NCBI GenBank assembly: GCA_964035795.1
Contig: OZ038320.1
Coordinates: 12,847,076-12,911,075 of the forward strand
Length of the DNA stretch: 64,000 nt
Origin: Pterobdella sp. o SKG-2022
Taxonomy: Eukaryota; Annelida; Clitellata; Hirudinida; Piscicolidae
Direction: 5' to 3'
Shown: positions 11,501-26,500 of the stretch, in pieces
Layout: every line of letters begins with the position of its first letter
Numbering within the stretch: position 1 is the stretch's first letter
Program-made: the position numbers and the translations under genes
Notes under the pieces: model-generated
What the model was told of the DNA's origin: nothing
What the model saw: the letters and a program-made list of their open reading frames with translations, nothing else
Databases searched by the model: none

Positions 11501-14500
11501 ATGAGTTTTAACATATATTTGTTGTGAATGTTTTTAATTAGTTGATAAGGTAATGACTTTTTACTCTGTGAATGAATCATTATGGCACAAGTTTTGAACT
11601 TCATATATATATTTTCAAATGTCGAATGCCATATTAGTTCCTAAAGTAGTTTCAATTGCGGTTGATCGAAGGGGATTTCTATGTCGCAATGAATAGGTTT
11701 TAATTGCAATGTAATATTTTAAATATCTTACAAACAGCTTCAGATGGTCAATCACCAACCCAGCTTACTCAGATGATAATTTATTGACAGCATTTGATAA
11801 TGTGTCGGAACAATCAACATCGCCATCGTTGCATTTACGCAGGTACCCATCATTCATATCTCATTAATGTGTTTTTATTGCAGCTTGAAGTTTTTTTAAC
11901 TTTTATAAATTACTTTTTCAATGTTAGGTATATATTTATTTTTATATTTCTCTATTATCCTTTTTGGGACGTTTATGCCATTTTCGAGCAATTACTATTT
12001 CCGCGTTTTTGCTCAATATAAATTTAAATTCAAGTTTCCACAATATTATATTGATATAAAACATTAAGATTATGCCGAGAGAAAGCTATTTTGTTGGATA
12101 AGTGCGACTTGGTGAAGTCTAATCCACTCTTCGGCTCCAAAATGTCTTTTCATTACAAAGTTAGTTTTTATATTTGAGTGTAATGTTGATTGTTTGGTAA
12201 AAATTGGTTGAGAAAATGCCCTAAACCCAAGATTTTCACTCTAGTGTCGGAAAATTATACATATAAAGTGCTGAAATTTTTCCAGTATTATCTTCTTCAA
12301 AAAAATTTTTACCAAATCAAACAAAAATTTTTATTAACTCTGAAATTTTTTATAAAATTTTGAATGATATAAGTTTCAAATTTTCTTTATTAATTATATC
12401 AACCGTTTTTATGTTAGGTAAATAGAAATATTAACCTCTAAACACAAATGTAGGTGGATAGGCTGGTTAGGAACAGGGCTTGGAATTCTCACAAAGATGA
12501 CACCATCACAAACCTCAACACGAACTTCAACAACTTATACCTTCAAAACAAATTCAATAATAATATGGACACGCTTGTTAGTATAAATAGTTATAACAAA
12601 AACAACAACAACAACAATGATGATTATGAGGCTGGGTTTAATAATAGTTACGACGGGTCTCCTGACTACGCTGAACCCAGTTTCATCACGAGCTCTATTG
12701 GAAGGTAATCATTTTGTTATTCAATACACCTTTGTTGTAACTTTTTCCGATTAGTTTATCAGTGAATTATGAATAATAGGGATAGCAGTTGTGTTGAATT
12801 GAACGATTTTGTCTCAAAACGACGTAAAAAAACCCTACAGAAAATTTAAAAAACAGACTTACCAACTTCACCAACAAGTGAGACTTAACAGTATAGAAGG
12901 AGTGGTTGATTGCCTGAACAAGGGGTTCTCAGCACTTGACCAAGACGGGTATTTCGACACGCCTATGCATCTTGCAGCAGAGTCTGTATTTTTTTGATTT
13001 AATTATAAAATACTATCATGTTTTTTCTGTAGCTTAAATATTTTTCACATTATAATAATTTTTTCTTAATTATGATGGTATAGAATGCTTTAAAATGAAA
13101 TTCATCTTTATCCGCTCTTCATTCTTATTGCAGTGATAAAAAAAATTATAAAATAATGAATAAGTATGTATTGAAAAATATTTGAATAATTAAAAAATAT
13201 AAAATATTGAATGAATAGGATATTTTTTAGTTTAAAATTCGAAAGCTTTTTTTTCATTTTTACTTTGTATTAAGCTTCTTTTTAAAAAATTAAAACGAAC
13301 GAATATTTTGGGTGAGAATGTTTTATGTTAATTATTTATCAAAAACCTTTATAATTATCAACATTAACTTTCAATTAAATGCTAAAAATCATTACCAGGA
13401 TGGGTTATATAGATATTTTGAAGTTAATGTTGGAGAGAGAAAGCATAAACTCAGTGAACTACCGCAACCAAACTCTTCTGCATGTGGCCTGCATCAATAA
13501 CCAGTCAAAAGTTGTAGAATTCCTGCTTAAAAACGACGTCAATGTTGTTAGTATGGTTGCCTTTACTTTCAAGAAAAAATAAGCTTTGTGGGTGTTCTAT
13601 AATCTAATACGTTTCAAATAAGAAATTTATTTAGAGGTTTTTTTATCAAATAGAAAAGTATCCATGGGAATATTTTAATTCATTGCTATCTATAAAACAT
13701 GTTGAAACCAACAGAACGTGAAGGACAAGCAGAACAAAACAGCACTGCAGTACTGCGATGAATCTCAGGACTGCGCCAAAATACTGCTCCGATACCTGCA
13801 ACAGCCGGTTAGCCTTCATCCAGTTTGATCGTTTTATAACTGTTTTATATGTTAATACTTTTAAAATTATAAAGTTTCAATTGCTACGTTTTTAATTTTT
13901 ATTTAGTATTAATTTTTAAAACATTCATAAAATATCATGTATAATTATAAAAAATCCATCGTTATTTATCATAAATTATAATTTTTTTAAGTAACAATCA
14001 TTCACGATTCAAAATGTTGTAGATTGTCATCGTTGAAATGTTCACATTAAAATGAACAAACATTTCATAAACTTCCAATGATATTAGATCACCATGGAAC
14101 ATTAACACAGCATAATCACCCATGACACCACAGTTAGCCACCATAGACATCCATCTGATGGACTGCTCGTACAGGAAACTCACCCTGCCCTCTCATGCAG
14201 ATACTACCGTGGCTCAGCTGCATCGCCTCATGATGAAGGTTTGTGTCGTTTATCACTGTGGTAGTCAGGGTGGTGGTGGCATGTTGAGATGAAATTAATT
14301 TTTATTTATATATTTAATTTTTTTGTTTCAATTTAAATTTTATATTGTTGATAGAATAATTGAAATTGGAGAAAAGTTTCAAAAATTAAATTAATTTAAA
14401 AAAATGCAAAAAAATGAGATGTAAAAAGTAAATGACCATGTCACCACATCCTCTTCTTGTCCGGTGTACAAGCAACAAGTGCGACTTAAGATGGGGCGTA

Positions 14501-17500
14501 CGGCCTGGCAATGAAGGCCTGCCTTACTCATGCACCCTCAAAATCCATCTCCTTTTGTGAAGTTTGGCCTTTTCAATCCCCGTTCCACTCGCAACAAATC
14601 CACTCTTATCCTGGACGCGATCTCCACTCACTGTTTCGATAACCTTGCATTGACTGAAACGTGGATCCCGGAAGATGCTGACAATGTCACAAAATACGAC
14701 ATTGTTCTCCCAGGTTACCATGTTCTACATTCTCATCGTTCTAGTGGAAAGCGTGGTGGTGGTATTTCTTTGATTTCCTCCAACTCCGTTAAACTGACAC
14801 ATAAAATCTGAAATACACTCTTCCTTTGAAGCATTAACTGCCCAAGCCTCTTTCCTAACACGTTCCTTAACCATTTCTGTTATTTACCGCCCTCCTAACT
14901 CAAGTAATTTTATTCGTGAACTCACAGCTCATCTTTATTTTCTTTCTTCGACATTCAATCATTTCATAATGGCTGGAGATTTTAATACCCCTAATTGTCA
15001 TCATCTTGATAATCCCCTTAATATTCTTTTGCGAGAGCACGGTTTGACGCAGCATATTAACTTTCCAACTCACAGGCTTGGCAATACTCTCGATCTTGTT
15101 ATCACACTGGCTTCTCTCTCTCATCTTATTTCTGACCCTGTCAGCGAAATTTTTGAATCTGATCATTTCCTTATTTCGTGCCGTCTTAACCTCGTACGGC
15201 CCCACCTTTCATCTCATCGTGTCACTTCTCGGTCTTTCAGGAATCTCAACTTGGCCGGCTTTGGAAAGGATGTCAATTTTATAAGCGATTTACTTATTAA
15301 TTCTCCAATCTCTAAGGTTGATGACTTTGTTAGTTCCATGGACAAATTGTTTCTTTCGCTGATGAATACTCATGCTCCTTTACGCAGTCATACTTTTCGC
15401 CCCAGCTTGCATTCACACTTTCATCTGTCTGAAAATGCTCTCTCTGCCAAACGCCGAAGAAGGAAAATCGAGAGACAGATATCCAGTCTCCGAAAGCTTT
15501 GTGTGCAAGTCCCCGATGATCTTTTACAGGAATTCCGTATTTCACGTAAACTCGCCCGCGCCGCCATTAACAAGTCACGTGCTGATTATCTTAATCTATC
15601 GCTATCTTCAGCGACACCTAACTCCAAAGCCTTTTGGAAAACGGCGAACTCCATACTTCACAGGTCTCCTCCACTTCCTTCACAGACTTCTGCGGAATAT
15701 GATCTTTTTGTTGAAAACTTTAGCGCTTTTTTCAAGACTAAGATTGAGTTGATTCATAGCTCGTTACCGATCACTAATCTTCCCCGTCAGCCCTCCTTAA
15801 CTGACAGTGATCAATCAAATCTCTCATTTTTCTCACCTCCTAGTGTTGACGAAATCATCAAATTGATCAATTCTCTCCCAAATAAATCCTCACCTTTAGA
15901 TATAATCCCTGTTTTCCTGCTGAAGCAGTTTTCCGGCATCTTCGCCTCCATTATATGCAAACTTTCGGCTCTTTCCTTTTCACAGGGTATTTTTCCAACT
16001 TCATTCAAAACGGCGCAGATAACCCCTTTACTGAAAAAATATAATCTAGACCCCATGCAACCATCCAATTATCGTCCAATTTCAAACCTCAGCATCATCT
16101 CAAAGATCTTGGAAAGGGTTGTTCTCAAGAGATTATCCTCTCATGTTTCTGTACTGCGTAACTTCAACCTTTTCCAGTCGGCGTATCGCTCACATCACTC
16201 AACGGAAACTGCGCTTTTGTACATCACTGACAGCCTCCGCAATATCTGTGCTACCGGGTCTGCGGCCGTCTTAGTGTCTTTAGATATTTCAGCAGCTTTT
16301 GACACCATTAATCATCCAAATATGCTGCATATCCTTGAAGTCTACTTTCACATTTCTGGCATTGCTTTATCCTGGTTTCAGTCCTATCTTTCCGAACGCA
16401 AGCAATTTGTTAAGATGAGCTGCTCTTCTTCTACCCCTGTCTCCCTTCGTTTTGGTGTTCCTCAAGGTTCTGTTCTTGGGCCCATACTCTTTTCTCTTTA
16501 TACTTCTCCTATTAGCGAGATCATACAGAAGCACGACGTTCTATATCATCAGTTTGCTGATGATATTACCCTCTTTACAGGCGCCTCCTACCTTGATCCT
16601 CATCCCAGCCTCACTAAGATATCTGAATGCATCACTGAGCTCAATCTTTGGTTTTCTAACAATCACCTCATGTTGAATCCTAACAAAAGCGAAGTGATGT
16701 TTGTCGGCAGTCCCATACTCCTTTCCAAATCCAATCTTCCCACTGAAGTAATCTTTGACGGCACTACTCTTTCCGTAACGTCCAAACTGAAAATACTAGG
16801 TGTAACTCTTGATTCTAGACTCAACTTTACACACTTTGTCTCTCAGATCATACAATCATCCAACTTTCATCTCCATGCGATCAGACAGGCACGCAAGTTC
16901 CTACCCTCTGACACTGCCGTTGCTCTGATCATCTCTTTAGTTCTTTCAAGGATTGATTACTGTAACTCTCTTCTTTGTCGACTCCCGAACTGTCTTATTT
17001 CTAAGTTGCAATCTCTCCAAAATCGCGCTGCTAAAACCGCTCTTCAAGCCGACTACTATTCTTCATCTCACACCTGTCTTGATCGCCTCCATTGGCTGCC
17101 GGTCGTACTAAGAGCCCAGTTCAAGTTGCTATGGCTCACGGCTAACATCTTATATTTTAATCAGCCGGCTTATTTATATGACCGTCTTTCCATTAGACAG
17201 ACTCCTGAGTCTCTCAGGTCTTCCAACTCTGGTTTATGCCTACATCAGCCTGTCTCTTCTAAACCTTTCATACATCGCTCCTTCTCGCATATTGCCCCTC
17301 ACTTATGGAACTCTCTTCCACTTAATGTCCGTCTTTCACCTTCTCTTAAAATTTTTCGCAAGCGTTTAAAAACGCATCTTTATAGCCAAATTTCTTTCTC
17401 ATAGCCCTTCTGATTAGAACAGCGCCTCTGCAGCAAACCTAGTTTGCAAACTGCGCGCCCTACAAATAAAATAATAATAATAAAATAGGTAGGTACAAAT

Positions 17501-20500
17501 ATGATAAATAGAGAACAAGTACTAATCAAATGAACTTGTGGTAGGAGCTACAACTTACTGACGACTGTGCTCATCTCTTTTCTATCTGGATCTGCTCAAG
17601 AAACCTACGTTAGATGACTTTATGATATCCTTTATAAATTTATTTTGGAATTACGGTCATAACTTTTTAATTAATTATTAGATAGCGTTTAAATTTCTCA
17701 ATATTGTTTTATTCTGAAACTATCTTAATATTTTATTTTTTGAATATGCAAAAGTTTTTTAATATTTTATATTAATATTCAAAACCAATGAAGAACTACA
17801 GCTGACAAAAGACCAGAAACCCATCCAGCAATTGAATGACTGGAAGACAATGATAGTGGCCAAGATGACGGACCACCCACCAGAGAAGGAGGACCCAGAG
17901 TTGTATTGGAGGAGAGATGTGCTGCTGTCCATCAAGCTTGAAGCCCTGGTTCGATGGCTTCGTTTGAATATTTAATACTTTCTTAAAAATGATTTTTAAC
18001 GAAAATATCAATTAAGAGAAATTGTTCAATACCTTTATTGAGAATCAAAAGCTAGAATAATAAGCTCTTAATTGGTGTTTTTCGTTACAAAATATTAAAG
18101 AAAAATACATACGATGTTTCTGAAAAGTTAGTTTAAATGTTATAATTATTTTGTAATACTATCAAAAATCAAATATAAGATTGCACCATAAAAGTTTCAA
18201 GTTATAACTGCAAAGAACCATTTCAAAAATAATCACAGGTTACTAACCAAATAGCAATAAGCCTATTGTTTGCGGAGGCCTACCACAATTACATAAAGTC
18301 CTTCTACCTGTGCTCTGAAGAAGATGTCGTTATTCTGTCAGGATTCATCATGCAACTGTTTTTCGGAAATTTTAAAACTAACTTCACCTATTTCGAAAAG
18401 TTTGTTTACCTTAGATTTATGATCTAAAATTAATTTTTTTAATAAAAAATTTTATTAAAGCTAGAATATTATTAAAAAAATCAATATGTTGCAAAAAAAT
18501 GGTTCATGAATCTTATATATCCTAACAAATATTAAATAATTTTGAAAATCTTTTTTCCATTGATACCAGAGAAGGAGTTTTGGAGAGTTTAGTTCCAGGC
18601 CACGTGCTACCGAAGGATAGTCGCAAGTCTTGGTGCAAGAAGATCATCAACCAATACCAGACATACTCATCATCACGGACTAACAAGACTGTCAATACGG
18701 CTAGTGTTTTTTCATGAATTAAATGGTTTTTATTAAATTTTTTTATAAAAAATTAAGTTATTATTATACTTTTTCGTTGAAATCATAATTAGTTAATTAA
18801 TCAATAGAAAACTCATGAAGCACTCCAACTTCAAAGTTTCAAAAAATTAAAAAAATAGGTTTTATAATTTCCAAATTCCAAAGCCATCAGTTTTTATCAA
18901 TGGCTTCATGACATCAATCTATCGAAGGGTTTTCGAATTGTTGGAATTTAGAGGCGAAAGGAGTGCAAGACGTATTTACGTTTCCAACAATTCTGAATAT
19001 TATAAAGAGATTCATTCATTTTCAATACCTTTACAGATGCACCAAAAACATTTTTTGAAGATTTGCAGACATTTAATAACTTACGGATGTGCATTCTTTA
19101 TCGGCACCGGGAAATATAAAGCTAGTACTTTTGTATAAATTCATTGAAACTTTTAGAAAAAATCATACTTATTATTTTTCTTCTTTTTTTTATTATTATT
19201 ATTCTTATTATTATTATATGAAATCTATCAAGCATTTTGCTGAGAAAATTTTAGTAAGACGGGTCATAACTAATAACAAGAGTCTTACTAAGTCTGCCTA
19301 CAGGTCCAGAACTTTCCTTAAGATACTTGCGGTACCGAGTAATGCCGCCTTTTGCATACTCCTATATTTCTATTAATTTCTAATTGGTGGAGAAAGCCTA
19401 TGAAGTTCTTGCTTATACTTCCAAGGACTCCAATAACAATCGGTACCACATGCACTTTCTTTTGCTGCCATAGTCTGCTAACTTCTCTTCGCAGATCCTG
19501 ATACTTATCAATTTTTTCTTTTTCTTTTTCATTGATTCTGCAGTCTCTAGGTACAGCAACATCCACAATCAAGCATTTTTTCTCCTTCTTGTGTAAAACG
19601 ACAATGTCAGGTCGACGGGCTTCTATCATATTGTCACATTGTATATTAAAGTCCCATAGAAACTTTATGTCATCATTCTCCACAACACTATCTGGCTCAT
19701 GTTCGTACCACTTTTCATTGCATTTTAATCCATTTTTCTTACACAAGTCCCAATGGAGTCTTCTAGCAACGTTGTCGTGACGTCTCTTGTACTCTTTTTG
19801 AGCGAGCTTCTCACATTCGCAGATTACGTGTTGAACGGTTTCACCTTTGTTGCCGCACATTCTACACAGTGGGCTATTAGCTGTTTTATCTATATGGAAT
19901 TTGAGATAATTGGTTCTCAAGGCTTGCTCTTGCGCCGCACATAAAAGTGACTCAGTTTGGATTTTCAAATCGCCTTTGCTCAGCCATCTCCAACTAAACT
20001 CTTTGTCTACTTTTGTCGATGTGTCTCTTAAGAACTGTCCATACATTCTTTTTTCATTCCATTTTTTATTCTCTCATCTTGAAGATTTTTCTTCATATCT
20101 TTCACTGTGGCAATTACTGGATTTTCAAAATCACCTCTAGTTGCACATAAAGGTCTTTCATCGCTTTTTTTGATGTGATCCTCAAGGCTGATTTTGGCCA
20201 AGATAACAGTATCTTCAGCATTTGCCAGTCCTCGTCCGCCATCTTTCCTTGGTATATATAACCTATTTACATCACTTCGTGGGTGCAGTCCATTATGCAT
20301 TGTTAAGCGTTTCTTTGTTTTTCCATCTATTGACTGAAGCTCAGTCTTTGTCCAACTAAGGAAAGGCTCTGAATATCTCAAAACAGGGATGGCCCAAGTA
20401 TTAATACCCTTAACAATATTCCTTCCATTCAGTTTTGTCTTAACAATCTTCCGCACTCTTCTTTTGTATTTATTGAGGACTTTGATTTTCTTTTCTTTTT

Positions 20501-23500
20501 TCTGTAAATCGTCAGCTTGTAATATACCCAGATACTTGTATCCTTCTCCATTTCTCAATGCTTTCATTACTGTGTCGTCGGGTAGCTTAATTCCATCTGA
20601 TTTAGCTTTTTTCCCTCTTTTCATTACTAACATTGAACACTTCTCGATACTGAATTTTATGCCGATATCTTCACTAAAAACTCTTACTGTCTGTACTAGT
20701 GAGTCGAGTTTTTCCTCGGTATTGGCATACAGTTTGAGATCATCCATATAGAGTAGATGGTTGATTTTTTCTTTATTTGCAAAGCTGTAACAATGTCTTG
20801 TAGCTTTCAGTATCTACGTTAGAGGAATGAGGGCTATGATATACAAACGTGGAGATAATGAGTCTTCTTGGAATATTTCTCGCTTTATTTCTACTTCACC
20901 CAGGTTTTTATTGTTACAGGTCAATTTTACCCGCCAGTTTTTCATTGTGGATTGCAAGAAGGTTATCAGTTTTTTATTCAGCTCAAGTGAATAAAGGCAG
21001 TCTATTATCCAGGAGTGGGGCAGCATATCGAACGCTTTTTGGTAGTCAATCCAGCCAATTGCTAGATTTTTCTTTTTCGTTTTTACCTCTTTCAGTATCA
21101 TCTTGTCTATGTATAACTGATCTTCTGTTCTTCTGTTTTTTATTCTGCATCCTTTTTGTTCTTCTAGGAGAAATTGATTGTTTTCCAAAAAGGCGTAGAT
21201 CTCATTTGTTAGTAACGCTGTCAACATTTTCCAACATAATGGTAGGTATGTAATTGGCCTATAGTTGCTTGCAATCGTTCCTTTTGATTTATCTTTTTGT
21301 ATCAAAACCGTTCGGCCTTTCGTCATCCACCCTGGCGTTGTTCTTTTGTAGCATTCTGCTAGATATTTTACTAACCATTGATGCATGGACTTTAAGTTTT
21401 TTAGCCAAAACCCTTGTACACCGTCTGGTACAGGTGCTTTCCAGTTTGGTATTTTCGACAAGACATTTTGTACTTTTCCAGAATTAATAATAAATTCTTC
21501 TTGTTTTGGTTTTCCATTCATTGAAGTTTTGAAGTCTTTTAACCACTTGGCATTTTCATTATGTGTTCCATTTTTACTCCATAAGTTTGACCAAAACTCG
21601 TTTGCTTCTTTTTTTCCTGGTATCTCACTTGTGAAGTGCACATCTTCACTATTCAAGCGACTATAGAAACCACTTTCGTTGTTCCTAAACTGTCTGTTCT
21701 GATGGTATTGCTTTATTCGTTGGTCATATCTTTTAATTTTTCCACTTTTGGCTTTCAATTTTTGTATTAGCTTCTCTTTTACTCCTAGCAGTTTTGTTTC
21801 TTTCAACTTATATTTTCTTTGCAGCGTTTCCAAATTTTTCTTTTTTATTGGCTTATTTTCTATTATTGCATTCACCCAACTAAGCTCTCTTCTTATATCT
21901 TTTATTTGGCCTTCTAGTCGACGTTTTCACTAGGGTTTTTTCTTGATTCCTGTCTTACCAATTTTAACTCCCACCATATTAGTCACTAGAACAGCTCCGC
22001 AATATATCAGATCATTAGTTTCAGTAATACTTTTCACTTTTATTTTGCCAAGTATATCATCTATTTTCTTCACGGCTGCATATAGTTTTGTTTTATCAAT
22101 ATCTCTTAATGCTGGTAATATTGCTCTATTATTCTTATTTATTTCATTCAACCGGTTTAACAAAATTTTTTCTTCATCTTTGGCTTCCATTTCAAAAGAA
22201 TCTTTCTCAATAGGCGCCTCATCACCAAACCTATCAACTCCATCTTTTCACATCCTATCTCCTCTATAAGCACTGACGATTTATCTTCACAACACAATTT
22301 TAACTCTTCAAGTTCTAATTCAGAAAACCATAGATTTTTTATTATTTGGTTTTTTTGGTCAATAAATCTCTGCTGACTTACAGCGAACATGTTCCTTTTC
22401 TGCCAGAGATTATGCATTCTCTTCCCGTACCCGAAACGACTTGGTTCGCTGCAAAAGTAGCACTTCATCACAATCCTGTTGTCTGGTACTGTCCATTTTC
22501 GTTTCTGTTTCTTCTTATTATTATTTTTTTTTTATATTTTTTTTTTATTTTTATTTTTTGGGCTTTTGAGGGAGCATAGCGTCTCAACAACTTTCTTGTA
22601 TCTTCCTCTGTTTCTGTTATGGTTTTGGCTTCTTCTCATATTGAATCCGAGTATCACAGCTTGCAGTTAAGACTTCTCCGCTTCTGTTTGAACTTCCTAC
22701 TTGAGGGATTGTCTGGTTATATTTTTTGGCTCTTTCTTTAGGGTGGGCCGATCTATCGCCATTTTTGCCGCTTAACTTGGACATTCATTGATTGTTAGTG
22801 TGTGAAGGTCCATAGCTCGGCGTTCGGCACTCTGTCGAACCATCTCAAAACGGAGGGTCTGTCGAAAGCAGCCATTGACGAAAGTTTGAGTCGTTTTTGT
22901 TGATTGCTTTCTAAAATTCTGACCCATAAAGAAGCACAAACTTCACGTTGAAGTTGATTATTCTGAGTTTAGTTTTAATAGAGATGCTGTACGCTCTTCA
23001 TACGGGTCTTAACATGGCAAATGCTTGTCGACCTTTCTTTACCCTAGCTTCGATGTTTTTATCTGTACCTCTCATTTGGCTGATCTTGCTATCAAGATAA
23101 ATGAATTTAACATCTGTTACTTCTTTTCCGGAGACCATTACTAGGCCTTTCTGTTGGTTATTAATGCGCAGTAACTTGGTCTTTTTATGGTTAATTTCAA
23201 GCTCATTCATTTGTGCTGTAGTTTTAAGATTGTTCACTTTCTCATGCATGTCTTGCAAACGGTGCGGCAGTAGAGCCAAATCGTCAGCGAACGCAAGGTC
23301 TTCTAGCTTCGACGTAAAGTTTCACTGGAATTTTTGTAGGTTTCTTTTGTCACTCGGTCTGGCACGGCAAAAAAGGGAGACAGTAAGCAGCCCTGTTTAA
23401 TTCCGGAAAAAATCTCAAAGCTTTTAGAGAGTTTTCTGGCATTGATCACTTGAAATGAGATACTTTCGACAAACTTTGTTGGAACACCATAATGGAAAGT

Positions 23501-26500
23501 ATGTTTCAGATTGATTTTTTGTCGACACTGTCAAATGCCTTCTCAAAATCAATGAAGCACGTATAGAGAGGTGACTGCCAATCGATGGATTGTTCTACGA
23601 TGTTTCTGAGGGTCGCAATCTGGTCGGCACAAGAACGTTTTTTTCTGAAGTCAGCTTGTTCATTTTTCAGCATGTCGATGACATCTTTCATTCGCTCCAG
23701 ATGATTTCAGCTAAGATTTTTTTGAGTATGAACAGCAGTGTAATTTCTCTTCATTTACCATACTGAGAAAGGTCGCCGTGTTTTGGAAGATTCACTAACA
23801 GCTCTTTTTTGCTGGCATCTTCTCTGTTCTCCATATTATGTTGAACGATTGATGCAGATGGTTAATGATACCCGTACTTTTTATTCATAGCTTTTGCTGG
23901 TTTTTTATCTGTACCAGCAGCTTATTCGTTTTTTAGACAACTGAGGGCTTTGTGAATTTCTTCCTTGGTGATCTCTTTAGTGTTGATGTCGAGTGGATTG
24001 CCCAAATTCAGTTGAGGTCTTTGTTTTGATGCTGGCTGATTAGAAGTTTTTTGAAAATGGTCTTTCTACGTCGCTAGTTGGTCTTTGACCGTTGTAAGTA
24101 GCCTTTTTTCTTTGTTTTTCACAGGCTTGTTTGGATTACAGTGTCGTTCACTGAGGATTCTGATGGTGGCATACAAAGTTTTGAAATCGCCTTTGCTAGC
24201 CGCTTCTTCTGCTTCATCAGCGAAAGTCTTGAAGTACGTTCGTTTGTCTGCTCGTAACTTTTTTTGACTTCTTTTGAGAGAGCGGAATGTCTGTCATATG
24301 CTTGCTGTTTCTGTTGGCGAATCATTGCTTGGTTCATCTTTCATTTGGCCTGTCTTATCTTCTCAACCTTCATTCCATGTTTCTTCACTGATCCATGGTT
24401 CCCTTTTGAAATGTATTCGTTCCAAGACGTCTTCACATGCCCCTCAACTGCTTTTAGTGTTGGCCATCTCTGCTCAACTGTTTATGCTTTGTTTGACTGT
24501 AGTACCTCGAAGCGGGTGTGTAGTAAAATTTGGAACATTTGCTTTATATCTTCTCGTTTCAGTTTTCCGATATTGAACTTTTTTTTTGATTCGGCTGAGT
24601 CATTTTCATGGATAACCACATCTTGGTCTTTGTGACGACGAGGTGGTGGTCTGACCCGATGTCGGCGTCTCACCCTAACATCTTGAAGTGAACTTCTATA
24701 GCGTTGTCTCACCATTACGCGATCAATTTTGTTTTTTGTCTGTTTGTCAGGAGAAGAAAAGATGGCTTTGTGGCATCGCCGGTGCGAAAAGGTCGTATCT
24801 CCAATAACGAGACTATTGATAGAGCAAGTCAGCTAGCATTTCCCCATTTTCGTCAATTTCTCCAAGTCCGTGTCTCATCTTGCGTTCTCTATCAAACCTT
24901 CGCATTCATGTCCCCTATTAGGATAAACATGTCTTGGTTCGAGGTCTTGTCTAGAACTGATTGGAGTTAGACGTAAAAGATTTCCTTGTCTTCATCTTCT
25001 GATGTGTTGATGAGTGCATAAAAAATAACAACACCTTTTCGAAGCGTGATTTTAAGCGTGTTGTGATGATGCGTCTGACACAGAATCCCATTCTAATAAA
25101 CTTTTGGTCGCTTTTTTGGACAATAGAAGTCCTACATCAGCTTCATGGCGTTTTTTTCGTTTTTGCCTGAATAAAGCAACGTCTCTTGTTTGCAATTTGG
25201 TCTCTTTATGACCAGCCCAACGTACTTCGCACATGCCCAAAAGTGTGAGGTTGTATTTCTGGATCTCTCTCGCTGCTTGTGCACATCTTCCTGTCTTCCG
25301 AAGTGTTCTCACATTCTATGTTTCTAGTAAAACAGAGTTGTGTAAGAGCAATCTAGGATTTTTATATAAAAGTGTTTTTGGGTGAGAAAGGATCTTTAGC
25401 CCTGCAGCTTCCTGATGAGTTTCACTTCAATGCGTCATAAATTTCCAAAAAGGAATTTCAGCTCTGCCTGAAACAGAGAATTTTTTGTTACAATTGTCGT
25501 TGGATTCGGTAACTTTTCATATTCCCCAGCACAACCCTCAACCTGAAAGGTTGAGTACGGTTGAACCTTTTAAAAGCCAAAATCTCCGCTCATATAGCCT
25601 TGGGAGTCATTGAGACACACAAGCCGTCCAACTACCTCAAGGTGGTGCATTATCGAAACGGAAAAGAATTAACCGACAAAATTTTGAAGGCTTAAATTTA
25701 ATAAATTTTTCATTTTTTTGTTTTCAGAAAAAAACTACTCAGATTTTTGTGGGGATAAACGATATCGGCTGTCAAATACTCGAGTCTCTCCCTAGGGTTG
25801 GTGCTAACATTTCTTCCAGATCAAACAATTTTAAAGTTATTTACGCAAACCTGTATTTATAAATTGTTGAATTCAAAACTTCTAAATCTATATTCATTCT
25901 ATTATTTATATATTAGTTATACTTATTGTCTATGCGATGAGTCGAAAAAGGTTAAAAGAAGGTCGAGTGATTTAATCATGAGTTCACTAACGTGACAACT
26001 ACAGAGACTTATAGAAAGCTTCAAGTACAGTGAGACTGATTGGAAACTAGTAACAACCTCGGATAGAAGAAAGGAATTAGTGCTGAGAAAAAAGAAAGCA
26101 AAGAAAAACGAGTACGTCATCGTGTCTAAACAGGTTTGAGGCTCTACGTTGTTTTTTGCGAGTAAAATACTCTAAATACTATGCTATTCATTATTAATGG
26201 TATCTTTTGGTTGTTTACTTGAAGTTTATGCTAAGGAAAAGTGTAGCTTTTAATAAATAATTATATTGGTAACATCAGTCTTGATAATATTATCATGAAA
26301 CTATATATTAGCATGAAGCGCTTGGAATGAATTTCTTCATCTTGGATTATAAATTAATTCATTAAATGCTCTATCATTTTTTATAGCTTATTCGAAATAA
26401 CCACTATTTTTTATCTTATTTTTAATTACCACCTTTTTTATCGTTCTTTAACTGTTTTCATAATGGTTTTAATTAATTTAATTCTTCTTAATAAAATGAA

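Noticed and set aside
18908..19138. Continuous frame from ATG 18908 through the KRIT1 MHQKHFLK exon
   Set aside because: The upstream part has no family similarity, and a clean TTTACAG acceptor at 19036 with correct phase makes it intronic.
25642..25695. Extension of KRIT1 exon 16 through VVHYRNGKELTDK
   Set aside because: Using the AAG|GTGGTG donor gives phase 0 into the next exon and the length expected from the family; read-through meets a stop at 25693.
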